The notes: generated by a model from the sequence alone, not told the origin. Positions 7,146-14,921 are shown, counted from the first letter of the stretch. The stretch is 15,043 nt of DNA from CAJQQY01 sp045104975 (GCA_045104975.1 JBGCCY010000096.1:1-15043); one strand, 5' to 3'. A program made the numbers and translations.

Positions 7146-10100
7146 ATGAAAAAAACTACATTAGTTTTAATGTTATTCCTGTGTGCGATGGGAACTATGA
7201 TGGCACAGAGGACTATTACAGGTATCGTAACTGATAATACAGGAGAAGCACTCATTGGTGCTAGTGTTATCGTGAAAAGTAGTGAAAATATTGGTACTAC
7301 TACAGACATCGATGGAAGCTACTCATTAGAAGTTCCAGCTGGTTCAACTGTGCTAATTTATTCTTACACAGGTTACGGAACACAAGAGATGACATTAGGT
7401 GCATCTAATATTATAAATATTTCTCTAGAAGAAGGTATTCTAGTTGGAGAAGTTGTCGTGACTGCACTAGGAATAGTACGAGAGTCAAAAGACTTAGGAT
7501 ATAGTGTGGATAATATAAGTTCTGATGAACTTGTCAAAGCACGAGAAACCAATATCGTAAATGCTCTTCAAGGAAAAGTAACTGGTGTTCAAGTAAGTAA
7601 CACGGGTGGAAATCTAGGTGGATCTTCTAAAGTAATTATTCGTGGAGTAAACTCCTTAGCAGGTAGAAATAATCCACTTTGGGTAATTGATGGTGTTCCA
7701 TTTAATGATGCACAAAACTCAGGAGGAGATCCTAATGGAATTACAGGAAACCGTGATTTTGGTAATGGTGCTTCTGTTGTAAACCCTGATGATATTGCTT
7801 CTATTAGTGTATTGAAAGGTGCGGCTGCAACTGCACTTTATGGATCAAGAGCAGCTTCAGGAGCTATCTTGGTAACTACAAAATCAGGAAAAGGAAGTAA
7901 AAGCGGAGGTCCAAGGATTGAAGTTAACTCTTCTTACCGTCAAGATCGTTTGATGGTAACTCCAGATTATCAACAAGATTATGCGATGGGGTCACAATTT
8001 AAGTATGACTCAAGTTCAGTAGGATTTGACTGGGGACCAAGAATTGTTGGACAAACAGTTAGATCTCTTCCTGTAACAGGAGAAACTGGACCATTACGGG
8101 CAATTGATGATAATGGCATTAACGATTTCTTTGAAACTGGAAATACTTTCATTAATAACTTTGCCATTTCTGATGGAAATGAGAAAATGAACTACCGTTT
8201 AAGTTTAGGTGCTTTGAACCAAACAGGAGTTGTTCCTGCATCTAAATTAGATAGATATACACTTTCTTTAAAAGCTGGTGTAAAGCATTCAGATAAATTA
8301 AGATCTGATTTCGGTATTCAATATATTAACACACAATCAGAAGGGACAGCTGCTGCAGGAGCAAATGATCCAAATGTTATTGGATATAGCTCATTCAGTA
8401 GTACACTTGATCAAAATGCATTCAAACCTTGGATTGACGAGGATCTTGGAACTCAATTGAATCAACCTGACCCTACTGCAAATAATCCATTTTGGATTCG
8501 TAATGAAAATAGAAATGATCGAAATGATTCAAGATTGTTAGCTAATTTTGCAATGACTTATACACCTATTGAAAACCTAAGCTTTACAGGAAGAGTAGGA
8601 TATGATTACGATCAAGATAATCGTTTCTTCTCTAATAGAAAAGGAACAGCACAAAGAATCGTTGGAGATTTTGAAACGAATAACCTGAATAGAACTCAAT
8701 TTAACATTGATATCATTGGTAACTACAAAATAGATCTTAATGATGATTTCTCATTAGGTATTTTGGGAGGATTCAACTACAATAGAAGAGAGTTTTCTAG
8801 AGAAGGTTTAAGATCTGATGGTCTTTTAGTAGCAGAATTATTTGACCCGGGAAATGCATCTAATAACGTTCCTGTTCGAGATTTTAGTGAGCACATTCTT
8901 TTTGGTGCTTACTCATCTGTTGATTTAAGCTACAAGAATTATTTAACGTTAAACTTGACAGGCCGAAATGACTGGTCTTCTACTTTACCTATTGATAATA
9001 ATTCATACTTCTACCCTTCTGCAAGTGTGGCGTTTGTATTCTCTGATGCACTTGACTTAACGAGTAACGTATTTTCTTATGGTAAATTACGAACAAGTTT
9101 TGCTCAGGTAGGAAATGATACAGATCCTTATCAGTTAGATTTTAACTTTTTTCCGATTTCTTCAGCTTCTGGACAATATAGTTTGGATGTAAACTTCCCA
9201 TTTGATGGAAGATTAGCTTTTGCAAAAGCGAATACAATTCCACCAGAAAACTTATTACCAGAGCGTCAAAATAGTTTTGAGGTAGGTGCTGAATTAAAAT
9301 TCTTTGATTACAGATTAGGTTTAGATGTTTCATATTTTGCAACTCAAAACCGTGACCAAATCTTAAGAGTTCCTATTCCTGAAACTACTGGATTTGGGTT
9401 TTTAAGAACAAATGTAGGACAAGTAAATACTAGTGGTATTGAATTCACTATTGATGCAACTCCAATTAATACTAAAAATTTCACATGGAATACCGCCGTT
9501 AATTTCTCTTCTGCAAAAACTGAAGTAGTTGAAATTACAGAAGGTGTAGACAGAATTCAATTAGCTAGTGCTTTTACTTCAGTTTCTGTACAAGCAGTTG
9601 CTGGTGGTGGAATCGAATTATTTGCTACTCCATTCTTGAGAGATACTTTGACAGGAAGTCCTACTTTTGGACGACCAATCATCAATCCAAATACTGGTGA
9701 AAGACAAGCAGGAGAATTAAAGAGCTTCGGTTCAGTATTGCCTGACTTTAACATGGGATTTGTTAACAATTTATCATTTGGGGACTTCGATTTGTCATTT
9801 ACAGTTGACTGGAGATCTGGTGGTGTGATGAAATCATCTACTGTTGAAAACCTACAGAATGGTGGTTTAGTAACAGAAACTACTCAGAATAGAGAAGGAA
9901 CCTTTATTGATAAAGATGGAGTAATTGAAAATCCTGATGGAACTTTTAGGGATAATGATATTCCTTTAGCTAGCTCTCAAGCATTTTGGAATTCTCTTGA
10001 CGAAAATGGAGTTTCTGAAGCATCTATCTTCGATGCATCATTCGTAAAATTAAGAGAAGTTGCAATCAGCTACAACTTGCCTAAATCATTATTAGAAAAT

Positions 10101-10283
10101 GCAAAAATTAGCGGACTTTCTATTGGATTGGAAGCTAGAAATGTTGCCTTACTATGGTCAAAAATACCACACATTGATCCAGAGACAAACTTGTTTGGAT
10201 CAGGAGTAGATGGATTTGGAGTAGAGCGATCTAATATTTCTTCAACAAGAAGTATGGGTGTGAATTTAAAATTGACTTTCTAA
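7146..10283 (+). CDS. SusC/RagA-family TonB-linked outer membrane receptor
   Basis: 1045 residues from ATG 7146. A TTG at 7137 would add three residues (MIN), but the ATG directly opens the signal peptide MKKTTLVLMLFLCAMG, with cleavage after MMA (residue 20). Residues 22-98 form a carboxypeptidase-regulatory-like beta-sandwich (ITGIVTDNTGEALIGASVIV). A TonB-box/linker region follows around GEVVVTALG (101-109). The plug domain is about 115-245, with the family signatures NIVNALQGKVTGVQV, RGVNSL, NPLWVIDGVPF and LKGAAATALYGSRAASGAI. The rest is a 22-strand-type barrel rich in aromatic/Asn turns, ending MGVNLKLTF. Such proteins import oligomers (glycans, peptides or other) powered by TonB-ExbBD. 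It heads an operon with SusD 22 bases downstream. The substrate cannot be told, as no hydrolase genes accompany it. The leader upstream is long and rich in inverted repeats. Confidence 0.95.
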   Translation: MKKTTLVLMLFLCAMGTMMAQRTITGIVTDNTGEALIGASVIVKSSENIGTTTDIDGSYSLEVPAGSTVLIYSYTGYGTQEMTLGASNIINISLEEGILVGEVVVTALGIVRESKDLGYSVDNISSDELVKARETNIVNALQGKVTGVQVSNTGGNLGGSSKVIIRGVNSLAGRNNPLWVIDGVPFNDAQNSGGDPNGITGNRDFGNGASVVNPDDIASISVLKGAAATALYGSRAASGAILVTTKSGKGSKSGGPRIEVNSSYRQDRLMVTPDYQQDYAMGSQFKYDSSSVGFDWGPRIVGQTVRSLPVTGETGPLRAIDDNGINDFFETGNTFINNFAISDGNEKMNYRLSLGALNQTGVVPASKLDRYTLSLKAGVKHSDKLRSDFGIQYINTQSEGTAAAGANDPNVIGYSSFSSTLDQNAFKPWIDEDLGTQLNQPDPTANNPFWIRNENRNDRNDSRLLANFAMTYTPIENLSFTGRVGYDYDQDNRFFSNRKGTAQRIVGDFETNNLNRTQFNIDIIGNYKIDLNDDFSLGILGGFNYNRREFSREGLRSDGLLVAELFDPGNASNNVPVRDFSEHILFGAYSSVDLSYKNYLTLNLTGRNDWSSTLPIDNNSYFYPSASVAFVFSDALDLTSNVFSYGKLRTSFAQVGNDTDPYQLDFNFFPISSASGQYSLDVNFPFDGRLAFAKANTIPPENLLPERQNSFEVGAELKFFDYRLGLDVSYFATQNRDQILRVPIPETTGFGFLRTNVGQVNTSGIEFTIDATPINTKNFTWNTAVNFSSAKTEVVEITEGVDRIQLASAFTSVSVQAVAGGGIELFATPFLRDTLTGSPTFGRPIINPNTGERQAGELKSFGSVLPDFNMGFVNNLSFGDFDLSFTVDWRSGGVMKSSTVENLQNGGLVTETTQNREGTFIDKDGVIENPDGTFRDNDIPLASSQAFWNSLDENGVSEASIFDASFVKLREVAISYNLPKSLLENAKISGLSIGLEARNVALLWSKIPHIDPETNLFGSGVDGFGVERSNISSTRSMGVNLKLTF

Positions 10284-10305
10284 AAATTTAAAAACAAGAA
10301 AAATT

Positions 10306-11724
10306 ATGAAATATTTTAAAATATTTTCACTATTCATATTGATAGCATTAATGGCTACCTCTTGTAAAAAAGCGTTAGACATTAATACAGATCCATTGGT
10401 AGCAACTTCAGCTGATCCGAATGCCGTTTTACCTTTCGTTTTTGTTCAATATTCTAATCGACATACCTCAGAGTTGGGTACAAGAATGATGGATGTTCCT
10501 CAGCATATTGCTCAATGTTTTAATAGTCCAAAAGCAGGTGCAACTGGTTCTACTATTACTGGAAACACTTGGGGAATGTATTACACTCAAGTATTAGGAA
10601 ATCTAGCATTGGTAGAAATTGATGCATTAGCTGGTGGAGCAGGTAACAATAACATTGCTGCAATCGCTAAGATCTTCAAAGCAAAATCTTTCTTTGAATT
10701 ATCTTCAATTTGGGGAGATATTCCTTTTACTCAAGCATTAGATGGAGTACAATTTCCAACTCCTACATTTGATACTCAAGAAGATGTATTTAGAGGAGTT
10801 ATTACGATTCTTGATGAAGCAATAACTTTAATTGATGCAATGCCTGCTGATGTGGCAGATGTTTCTACAGGAGATCTTATTTATAATGGAGATATGGACA
10901 ACTGGAGAAGATGGGCTAATTCATTAAAATTAAGAGTTTTGATGATGCTTAGAAATAAAGATACTTCAGTTGATACTGAAATTTCTAAAGTACTTTCTGA
11001 GCCAATGATTGAAGATAATAGCCAAGCGGCATTAATCAGATATGCTGATAATTCAGGTGAAGCTAACTCTTGGCAACGATTGATCACTAACTTCTTTGGT
11101 GGAAGAAATGAAGAAGCTGGAGTATATTCTCCATCTGCAGTTTCTTTTGATCTATTAAATCAAAACGATGATCCTCGATTTGCTTTAATGATCTCTGATC
11201 CAAATGGTAATGGACCAGCTGATATAGGTTTAGCTACTTTTGGGGCTCCAGGATCAACTGCACATATTTCTAATAATGTAGTTAGAAATGATATGCCTCA
11301 TAACATGTTCCTTCCTTCTGAAATTAGTTTCTACCGAGCTGAGTTAGCCCTATTAGGAGTATCATCTGATGATGCTCAAGCTGAATTCGAAAAAGGTGTA
11401 AGACAAATTTGTGAATACTGGGGTGGTGCAATTCCTAATGCTACAGCAACAATTGCTTCAGCAGATATCGACAACTTCATCACTAACCTTGGAGCTGTTG
11501 ATCTTCAGAAAGTTCATGAGCAACTTTACTTAGAATCTTTTTTCAGACCTGTAATTGCTTGGAATACAGTTAGAAGAACAAAAGTACCAACCATGCTTCC
11601 TGTTCCTGGATCTTCAATTACAACTATATTAAAGAGATTTAACTATCCTCCAGATGAAGTAAGTTCTAACTCAAACACACCTGCTAATGCACCAACAGAC
11701 ACACCAATGTGGTTTGAAAATTAG
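10306..11724 (+). CDS. SusD/RagB-family nutrient-binding outer membrane lipoprotein
   Basis: 472 residues. The lipoprotein signal is MKYFKIFSLFILIALMATSC with Cys20, then KKALDINTDPL, the typical N-terminus of the SusD-like subgroup whose mature start reads x-D-x-N-T-D-P. The helical TPR-like body shows family features such as IAKIFKAKSFFELSSIWGDIPFTQAL and WRRWANSLKLRVLMMLRNKD. The C-terminal part has FRPVIAWNTVRRTKVPTM. Length is normal for this subgroup. SusD caps the SusC barrel outside the cell and takes part in substrate capture. It follows SusC after 22 bases and precedes a Calx-beta lipoprotein by 25 bases, so the three genes are one operon. The start is preceded by an A-rich stretch and no Shine-Dalgarno sequence, as is usual in this phylum. 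Confidence 0.95.
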   Translation: MKYFKIFSLFILIALMATSCKKALDINTDPLVATSADPNAVLPFVFVQYSNRHTSELGTRMMDVPQHIAQCFNSPKAGATGSTITGNTWGMYYTQVLGNLALVEIDALAGGAGNNNIAAIAKIFKAKSFFELSSIWGDIPFTQALDGVQFPTPTFDTQEDVFRGVITILDEAITLIDAMPADVADVSTGDLIYNGDMDNWRRWANSLKLRVLMMLRNKDTSVDTEISKVLSEPMIEDNSQAALIRYADNSGEANSWQRLITNFFGGRNEEAGVYSPSAVSFDLLNQNDDPRFALMISDPNGNGPADIGLATFGAPGSTAHISNNVVRNDMPHNMFLPSEISFYRAELALLGVSSDDAQAEFEKGVRQICEYWGGAIPNATATIASADIDNFITNLGAVDLQKVHEQLYLESFFRPVIAWNTVRRTKVPTMLPVPGSSITTILKRFNYPPDEVSSNSNTPANAPTDTPMWFEN

Positions 11725-11749
11725 TATGAATTTTATCAAAATTTAAAAA

Positions 11750-12271
11750 ATGAAAATTATGAAATTTAATTTTAAATATGCGTTCTTCTTCTTTAGTCTG
11801 TTAGCTATTGCATCATGTGGTAGCGATTATGATGTAGATGACAGCTTTGATCTTGAAGAATTACCAAACTATGTCGCTTTTGGTGATGGAACAACAAATA
11901 ATGCTGTTTTAGAAACTCTAGTAGTTGATGAAGACGCTGGAACTGCTTCTTTTATTATTGAAGCACCTGCTGGAACATTATCTGATGTAAATATTACCTA
12001 TGAGGTTACAGGTACAGCTGTAGCTGGAATTGATTACAACATTGCCAATGCTGGTTCTATCACGTTGGCTGTTGATGAAAATGACTTCTTAAACAGAGAT
12101 CAAGTATTATTAAATATCGATATCTTAACTGACGGTGTAGTTGACGGTGCAAAAACGTTAACAATAACCTTAACTTCCGCTAGCAATGCTGATGGAAGTC
12201 TTGCTGTTGGAAGAGGTGGTAGTGATTTCTTAAAATCAGCTAACTTAGAGATTTCTGATGTAGATATGTAA
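11750..12271 (+). CDS. Calx-beta-like accessory lipoprotein of the SusCD operon
   Basis: 173 residues. The lipoprotein signal runs to SLLAIASC with Cys23; an alternative ATG at 11759 (residue 4) would fit equally. After the cysteine comes GSDYDVDDSFDLEE, an acidic stretch like the surface-export signal of Bacteroidota lipoproteins. Residues about 52-172 resemble a Calx-beta domain: VVDEDAGTASFII, YEVTGTAVAGIDYN, GSITLAVDE, VLLNIDILTDGVVDGAKTLT and the closing NLEISDVDM. Acidic residues in these loops bind calcium in known Calx-beta domains. Small lipoproteins of this type regularly follow SusD genes and are thought to help bind the substrate. It is the last gene of the operon, followed by a double hairpin. 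Molecular function is not known. Confidence 0.8.
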   Translation: MKIMKFNFKYAFFFFSLLAIASCGSDYDVDDSFDLEELPNYVAFGDGTTNNAVLETLVVDEDAGTASFIIEAPAGTLSDVNITYEVTGTAVAGIDYNIANAGSITLAVDENDFLNRDQVLLNIDILTDGVVDGAKTLTITLTSASNADGSLAVGRGGSDFLKSANLEISDVDM

Positions 12272-12294
12272 ATTACATTAACATTTGAATTTTT

Positions 12295-12327
12295 AAAATT
12301 GGCTTTAAATTATTTAAAACCAGTTTT
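12295..12327 (+). other. AT-rich hairpin before the SusCD operon terminator
   Basis: AAAATTGG (12295-12302) pairs with CCAGTTTT (12320-12327) with one G-T pair. Inside, TTTAAA (12304-12309) pairs with TTTAAA (12313-12318) over a 3-base loop, with a single C-A mismatch between the two stems. Together with the next hairpin it makes a tandem structure like that at 111-194. Confidence 0.5.
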
Positions 12328-12339
12328 CTAAAATATACA

Positions 12340-12378
12340 AGAGGAAGTCATTTAATTGGCTTCCTCTTTATTTTTTTA
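12340..12378 (+). terminator. rho-independent terminator of the SusCD operon
   Basis: AGAGGAAGTCA (12340-12350) pairs with TGGCTTCCTCT (12357-12367), an 11-bp stem with one G-T pair and a 6-base loop, followed by a T-rich tail (12368-12378). It ends the SusC-SusD-lipoprotein transcript shortly before the convergent TonB-domain gene. Confidence 0.9.
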
Positions 12379-12390
12379 CTCCGACTTAGG

Positions 12391-12846
12391 TTAATATTTT
12401 ATTTGAATCGTATATCCACTTCCTTTCTTCTTCTCAGTTGGGTTTTCTTCTTTCGTGGATGGAGTAATCGTGTAGGAAAAACCAGTTGGTGTTTGGACTT
12501 GTTCTAAAGGTTTTTCTTTCTCCTTAGGCAATCTAAAATAGATTTGGATGTTTTTAAAAAACTTGACTTTGATCCCTCGATTTTTAGGAGCTTCAAATTT
12601 CATTAGTTTAACCACTCGCTGAGCTTCTTCATCGCAACCATATCCTAGCCCCTTCATCACTTTCGTTTCGATCACTTTTCCTTTAAAATTAATCGTGTAT
12701 TTGATAACGACAGTTCCTTCTATTTTTTCTTCCAATGCCTCTTTTGGATATTTTTTATTTTTGGAAATAAACTCTCGCATCGCTTTCAGTCCACCTTCAT
12801 AAAAGGGGTTTTTAATAAAATGTTTGCCTTTTCTTTCTTTGTACAT
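12391..12846 (-). CDS. TonB C-terminal-domain protein without membrane anchor
   Basis: 151 residues. Residues about 27-106 match the TonB C-terminal fold: FISKNKKYPKEALEEKIEGT holds the conserved Tyr-Pro, followed by VVIKYTINFKGKVIETKVMK, GLGYGCDEEAQRVVKLM and IQIYFRL. Classical TonB has an N-terminal membrane helix and a periplasmic Pro-rich spacer. Here the N-terminus (MYKERKGKHFIKNPFYEGG) has neither, and no signal peptide is visible. After the domain comes a Pro/Lys/Glu-rich tail (107-151) with two similar pieces, FSYTI and SGYTI, the second almost at the end. Small proteins of this build occur in Saprospiria. It may not be an energy transducer at all, as the domain appears to lack a route to the periplasm; the role is open. 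It is convergent with the SusCD operon and divergent from rpsU. Confidence 0.75.
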   Translation of the reverse strand: MYKERKGKHFIKNPFYEGGLKAMREFISKNKKYPKEALEEKIEGTVVIKYTINFKGKVIETKVMKGLGYGCDEEAQRVVKLMKFEAPKNRGIKVKFFKNIQIYFRLPKEKEKPLEQVQTPTGFSYTITPSTKEENPTEKKKGSGYTIQIKY

Positions 12847-12988
12847 GAGATTTATTTTTTGAAACCCTAAAATAAGGTGGAAATACCTTTAAAGTCAACC
12901 ATTTAAGAAATCTTATTTTAAGGATAATCAAAATGAATTTCTTTTGTTTTTTTACAAAAAACAATTTCTTTTCTTAATAAAATTGGCT

Positions 12989-12996
12989 TATCTTTG
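12989..12996 (+). promoter_or_regulatory. -7 promoter element of rpsU
   Basis: TATCTTTG matches the Bacteroidota consensus TAnnTTTG at every fixed base and lies 38 bases before the rpsU start. The -33 region 12965-12968 is TTTC, one base off TTTG, at a spacing of 20. The untranslated leader to the ATG contains no Shine-Dalgarno sequence. Confidence 0.7.
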
Positions 12997-13034
12997 CAGT
13001 CCAATTTTAAAAATTCAAACTAAATATAATATTT

Positions 13035-13220
13035 ATGCTAATTATTGATGTAAAAGATAGCGATTCTATTGACAGAGCACTTAAAGTTTACAAACGTAAA
13101 TTTATCAAGACAGGTACATTAAAAGAATTACGTCGAAGAAAAGAATTCGTAAAACCTTCTGTACGAAGAAGGGCAGAAATGTTAAAAGCTGCTTATAAGT
13201 TAAAGAATTACGGAGAGTAA
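13035..13220 (+). CDS. rpsU: 30S ribosomal protein bS21
   Basis: 61 residues. The sequence has the bS21 hallmarks SIDRALKVYKRKF near the start, then GTLKELRRRKEF, KPSVRRRAEMLKAA and a basic C-terminus. Length is as expected. bS21 sits on the 30S platform; in Bacteroidia it helps hide the 3' end of 16S rRNA, which explains why genes of this phylum do not use Shine-Dalgarno pairing. It is the first gene of the order rpsU - xer - hpf, known from many Bacteroidota. It has a good TAnnTTTG promoter. In some Flavobacteriales rpsU itself carries a strong Shine-Dalgarno sequence used for autoregulation; here none precedes the ATG, but an AGGAGGT lies 15 bases after the stop codon. Confidence 0.97.
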   Translation: MLIIDVKDSDSIDRALKVYKRKFIKTGTLKELRRRKEFVKPSVRRRAEMLKAAYKLKNYGE

Positions 13221-13230
13221 TCTTTTTGCT

Positions 13231-13251
13231 TTAGAGGAGGTATTTCTCTAA
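13231..13251 (+). promoter_or_regulatory. hairpin presenting a perfect anti-SD match after rpsU
   Basis: TTAGAG (13231-13236) pairs with CTCTAA (13246-13251) over a 9-base loop. AGGAGGT (13235-13241), seven bases complementary to the 16S rRNA 3' end, begins in the stem and runs through the loop. The xer ATG is about 60 bases away, too far for normal initiation, and an in-frame TAA at 13279-13281 rules out an earlier xer start. A TTG at 13253 would open only a six-codon frame. Confidence 0.4.
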
Positions 13252-13299
13252 TTTGGGTAAGCAAATACTTTAATTTCGTAACCGCTTATAAAAATTAGA

Positions 13300-14199
13300 A
13301 TGGACATTACCGTCTTTTTAAAATACCTCGAATTAGAAAAAAGATTTTCTGTACATACGATTAAAGCGTATCAAAGCGATTTACTTCAATTTTTCGCTTA
13401 TATTGAAGAAACATATAGCCTTACTTCCATCTTGGAAGTAAGGCATTTCCATATCAGGGCATGGATAGTCGAACTTATGCAAAACAAGATCACTCCTCGA
13501 TCTATCAACCGAAAACTTTCCACTCTCAAGACTTATTTCAAATTTTTAAAAAGACGAAAAGAGATTCAAGAGAATCCTATGCTTAAAGTTATTGCACCAA
13601 AAGTAGGCAAGCGTTTACCTGTGGTGGTCAAAGAAATTGAATTAGAAAATTTATTTGAAAAAATAAACTTTGGCGAAGGCTATGCCGCAGTTCGAGATGA
13701 AATGGTGATGGAAATGCTTTACTCAACTGGTATGCGACGTTCTGAATTAATCAATTTAACACCCAATGATTTGGATTTCTTTAATGATCAAGTCAAAGTT
13801 TTAGGAAAAGGAAATAAAGAAAGATTAATTCCTTTTGCTCGCCCATTAGCCAATCGTTTGAAGAATTATTTGGAAATCAGAAATGATGAATTTGAATTAA
13901 GTGCTACTGATTCCCTCTTTTTAACTGAAAAAGGGAAAAAAATGTATCCTAAATTAGTTTATAATTTAGTGAAAAAATATCTATCCCAAATCACAACCGT
14001 TGAACAAAGAAGTCCCCATGTTTTAAGACATTCCTTCGCTACCCACCTCTCTAATAATGGTGCTGATCTTAATGCAATCAAAGAATTACTCGGTCATTCT
14101 AGCCTTGCAGCGACTCAAGTCTACACCCACAATTCTATAGAGAAATTAAAAAGAATATATCAACAAGCTCATCCAAAAGCGAAAAAAAAATCAGAATAA
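13300..14199 (+). CDS. xerC: Xer-type tyrosine recombinase
   Basis: 299 residues, the usual Xer length. Residues about 1-87 are the SAM-like core-binding domain (FLKYLELEKRFS, TIKAYQSDL); the rest is the catalytic domain. All six catalytic residues are present with the spacing of E. coli XerD: Arg146 (STGMRRSEL), Lys170 (LGKGNKERLIPF), His240 and Arg243 (PHVLRHSFATHL), His266 (LLGHSSLAATQ) and Tyr275 (VYTH). It should resolve chromosome dimers at the dif site near the replication terminus; no dif site is in the window. The rpsU-xer-hpf position argues for the housekeeping enzyme, not an element-borne integrase. Whether it is the XerC or XerD counterpart cannot be settled here. The start is fixed by an upstream in-frame TAA. 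A perfect 12-bp palindrome lies inside the coding sequence at 13418-13444. Confidence 0.93.
   Translation: MDITVFLKYLELEKRFSVHTIKAYQSDLLQFFAYIEETYSLTSILEVRHFHIRAWIVELMQNKITPRSINRKLSTLKTYFKFLKRRKEIQENPMLKVIAPKVGKRLPVVVKEIELENLFEKINFGEGYAAVRDEMVMEMLYSTGMRRSELINLTPNDLDFFNDQVKVLGKGNKERLIPFARPLANRLKNYLEIRNDEFELSATDSLFLTEKGKKMYPKLVYNLVKKYLSQITTVEQRSPHVLRHSFATHLSNNGADLNAIKELLGHSSLAATQVYTHNSIEKLKRIYQQAHPKAKKKSE
13418..13444. repeat. perfect 12-bp inverted repeat inside xerC
   Basis: GCCTTACTTCCA (13418-13429) and TGGAAGTAAGGC (13433-13444) are exact inverted copies over a 3-base loop. The DNA encodes the residues around SLTSILEVR in the core-binding domain (about 40-48). There is no T run after it, so it is not a terminator. 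Confidence 0.75.
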
Positions 14200-14558
14200 A
14201 AATTGTTACATTTTTAGTTATTAAATTTTCTACTTATATGTTTTCGTCATTCCTCCCTCGCCCTTTGAAAACATTAGGCTAATACCTATGATCGAACTTT
14301 TCTTTTTTTCATTTGTTTAAATAACATATTAGTATTTTTTTGTTCTAACAATGTAGAATTGTGTCACACATTCTTCTGTCAAAGTTTTCAATTTCGAAAC
14401 TAAAAACTTAGATTGGTTCTAGTTAAAATAACAATGAAATAAATTATTCAACGTTATTCTTTTTTCATAACCATTAAAAAACCCTACTGCCTATGTAGCA
14501 CCAACTCTGAATTAAAATTACTTACCTATTTTTTAACAGTTTAAAAATTACGATACTA
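14200..14558 (+). other. gene-free spacer before hpf, probably its promoter and leader
   Basis: There is no credible reading frame and no tRNA-like fold in these 359 bases. Visible are weak inverted repeats: AAAAAT/ATTTTT just after the xerC stop (14198-14215), GTTTTC/GAAAAC (14240-14245 and 14267-14272), AGAA-T-TGTG facing CACATTCT (14355-14374), and AAGTTTT/AAAACTT (14382-14388 and 14403-14409) enclosing TTTCGAAA. The spacer suggests that hpf has its own control, apart from xerC. Confidence 0.5.
14312..14342 (+). promoter_or_regulatory. possible promoter of hpf
   Basis: TTTG at 14312-14315 is followed after 19 bases by TTTTTTTG (14335-14342), which fits the Bacteroidota -33/-7 spacing but has TT instead of TA at the start of the -7 element. 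It would give a leader of roughly 210 bases. Weak evidence in AT-rich DNA. Confidence 0.3.
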
Positions 14559-14858
14559 ATGAAAGTACACACTCAATCATTACATTTCTCAGCGGATAAG
14601 AACTTAATTATGTTCATAGAAAGAAAACTAGGTAAATTAACTCAGCTTTTTGATAAAATTATCGATGCTGATGTTATTCTTAAATTAGAAAACTCTGGTC
14701 AAATCAAAGATAAAGTAGCAGAAGTAAAAATTACCCTCCCTGGAGGTGTTCTTTATGTGAAAGAATCCAACAAATCATTTGAGGCTTCGATCGATAGCGC
14801 AACTTCAACTTTGAAACGACAACTTATAAAATACAAGGAAAGAAAAGCTAAAAACTAA
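14559..14858 (+). CDS. hpf: ribosome hibernation-promoting factor, short form
   Basis: 99 residues, the length of short HPF/RaiA-family proteins and without the C-terminal dimerisation domain of long HPF. The beta-alpha-beta-beta-beta-alpha pattern is recognisable: VHTQSLHFSADKNLIMFIERKL, KIIDADVILKLE, VAEVKITLPGGVLYVKE, then the last helix FEASIDSATSTLKRQLIKYK with its basic end KERKAKN. The protein binds in the 30S decoding channel in stationary or starved cells and stops translation. It follows rpsU and xerC as in other Bacteroidota, but after a 359-base gap, so it may be separately controlled. A perfect terminator follows, and the tRNA genes and tuf that often come next in this phylum are absent here. 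Confidence 0.92.
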   Translation: MKVHTQSLHFSADKNLIMFIERKLGKLTQLFDKIIDADVILKLENSGQIKDKVAEVKITLPGGVLYVKESNKSFEASIDSATSTLKRQLIKYKERKAKN

Positions 14859-14883
14859 TTTTAGCTTTCTATCATTGTAAAAT

Positions 14884-14921
14884 AAAAAGAGTTTGTACTT
14901 GGCTAAGTACAAACTCTTTTT
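14884..14921. terminator. bidirectional terminator between hpf and the convergent gene
   Basis: A perfect 17-bp stem (14884-14900 with 14905-14921) with the loop GGCT starts with five A and ends in a T run. The inner sequence is GAGTTTGTACTT and its complement. It can serve hpf on the plus strand and the PLP-enzyme gene on the minus strand. Confidence 0.95.

Noticed and set aside
12868..12920. TAAAATAAG (12868-12876) and CTTATTTTA (12912-12920) as an operator between the TonB-domain gene and rpsU.
   Set aside because: Only a nine-base, almost pure A/T inverted match with a long spacer; chance is a sufficient explanation in this DNA.
13253..13273. A six-codon leader peptide frame (TTG to TAA) after the AGGAGGT.
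   Set aside because: It has a TTG start, no recognisable codon pattern and spacing at the outer limit; not supportable as a gene.
13300..14199. Xer recombinase as the integrase of a mobile element.
   Set aside because: It lies in the conserved rpsU-xer-hpf neighbourhood, has housekeeping Xer length and spacing of catalytic residues, and no attachment sites or cargo genes are seen.
14200..14558. tRNA genes or a dif site in the spacer before hpf.
   Set aside because: No cloverleaf with a TTC-type arm and no dif-like 28-bp pair of arms could be found by eye.
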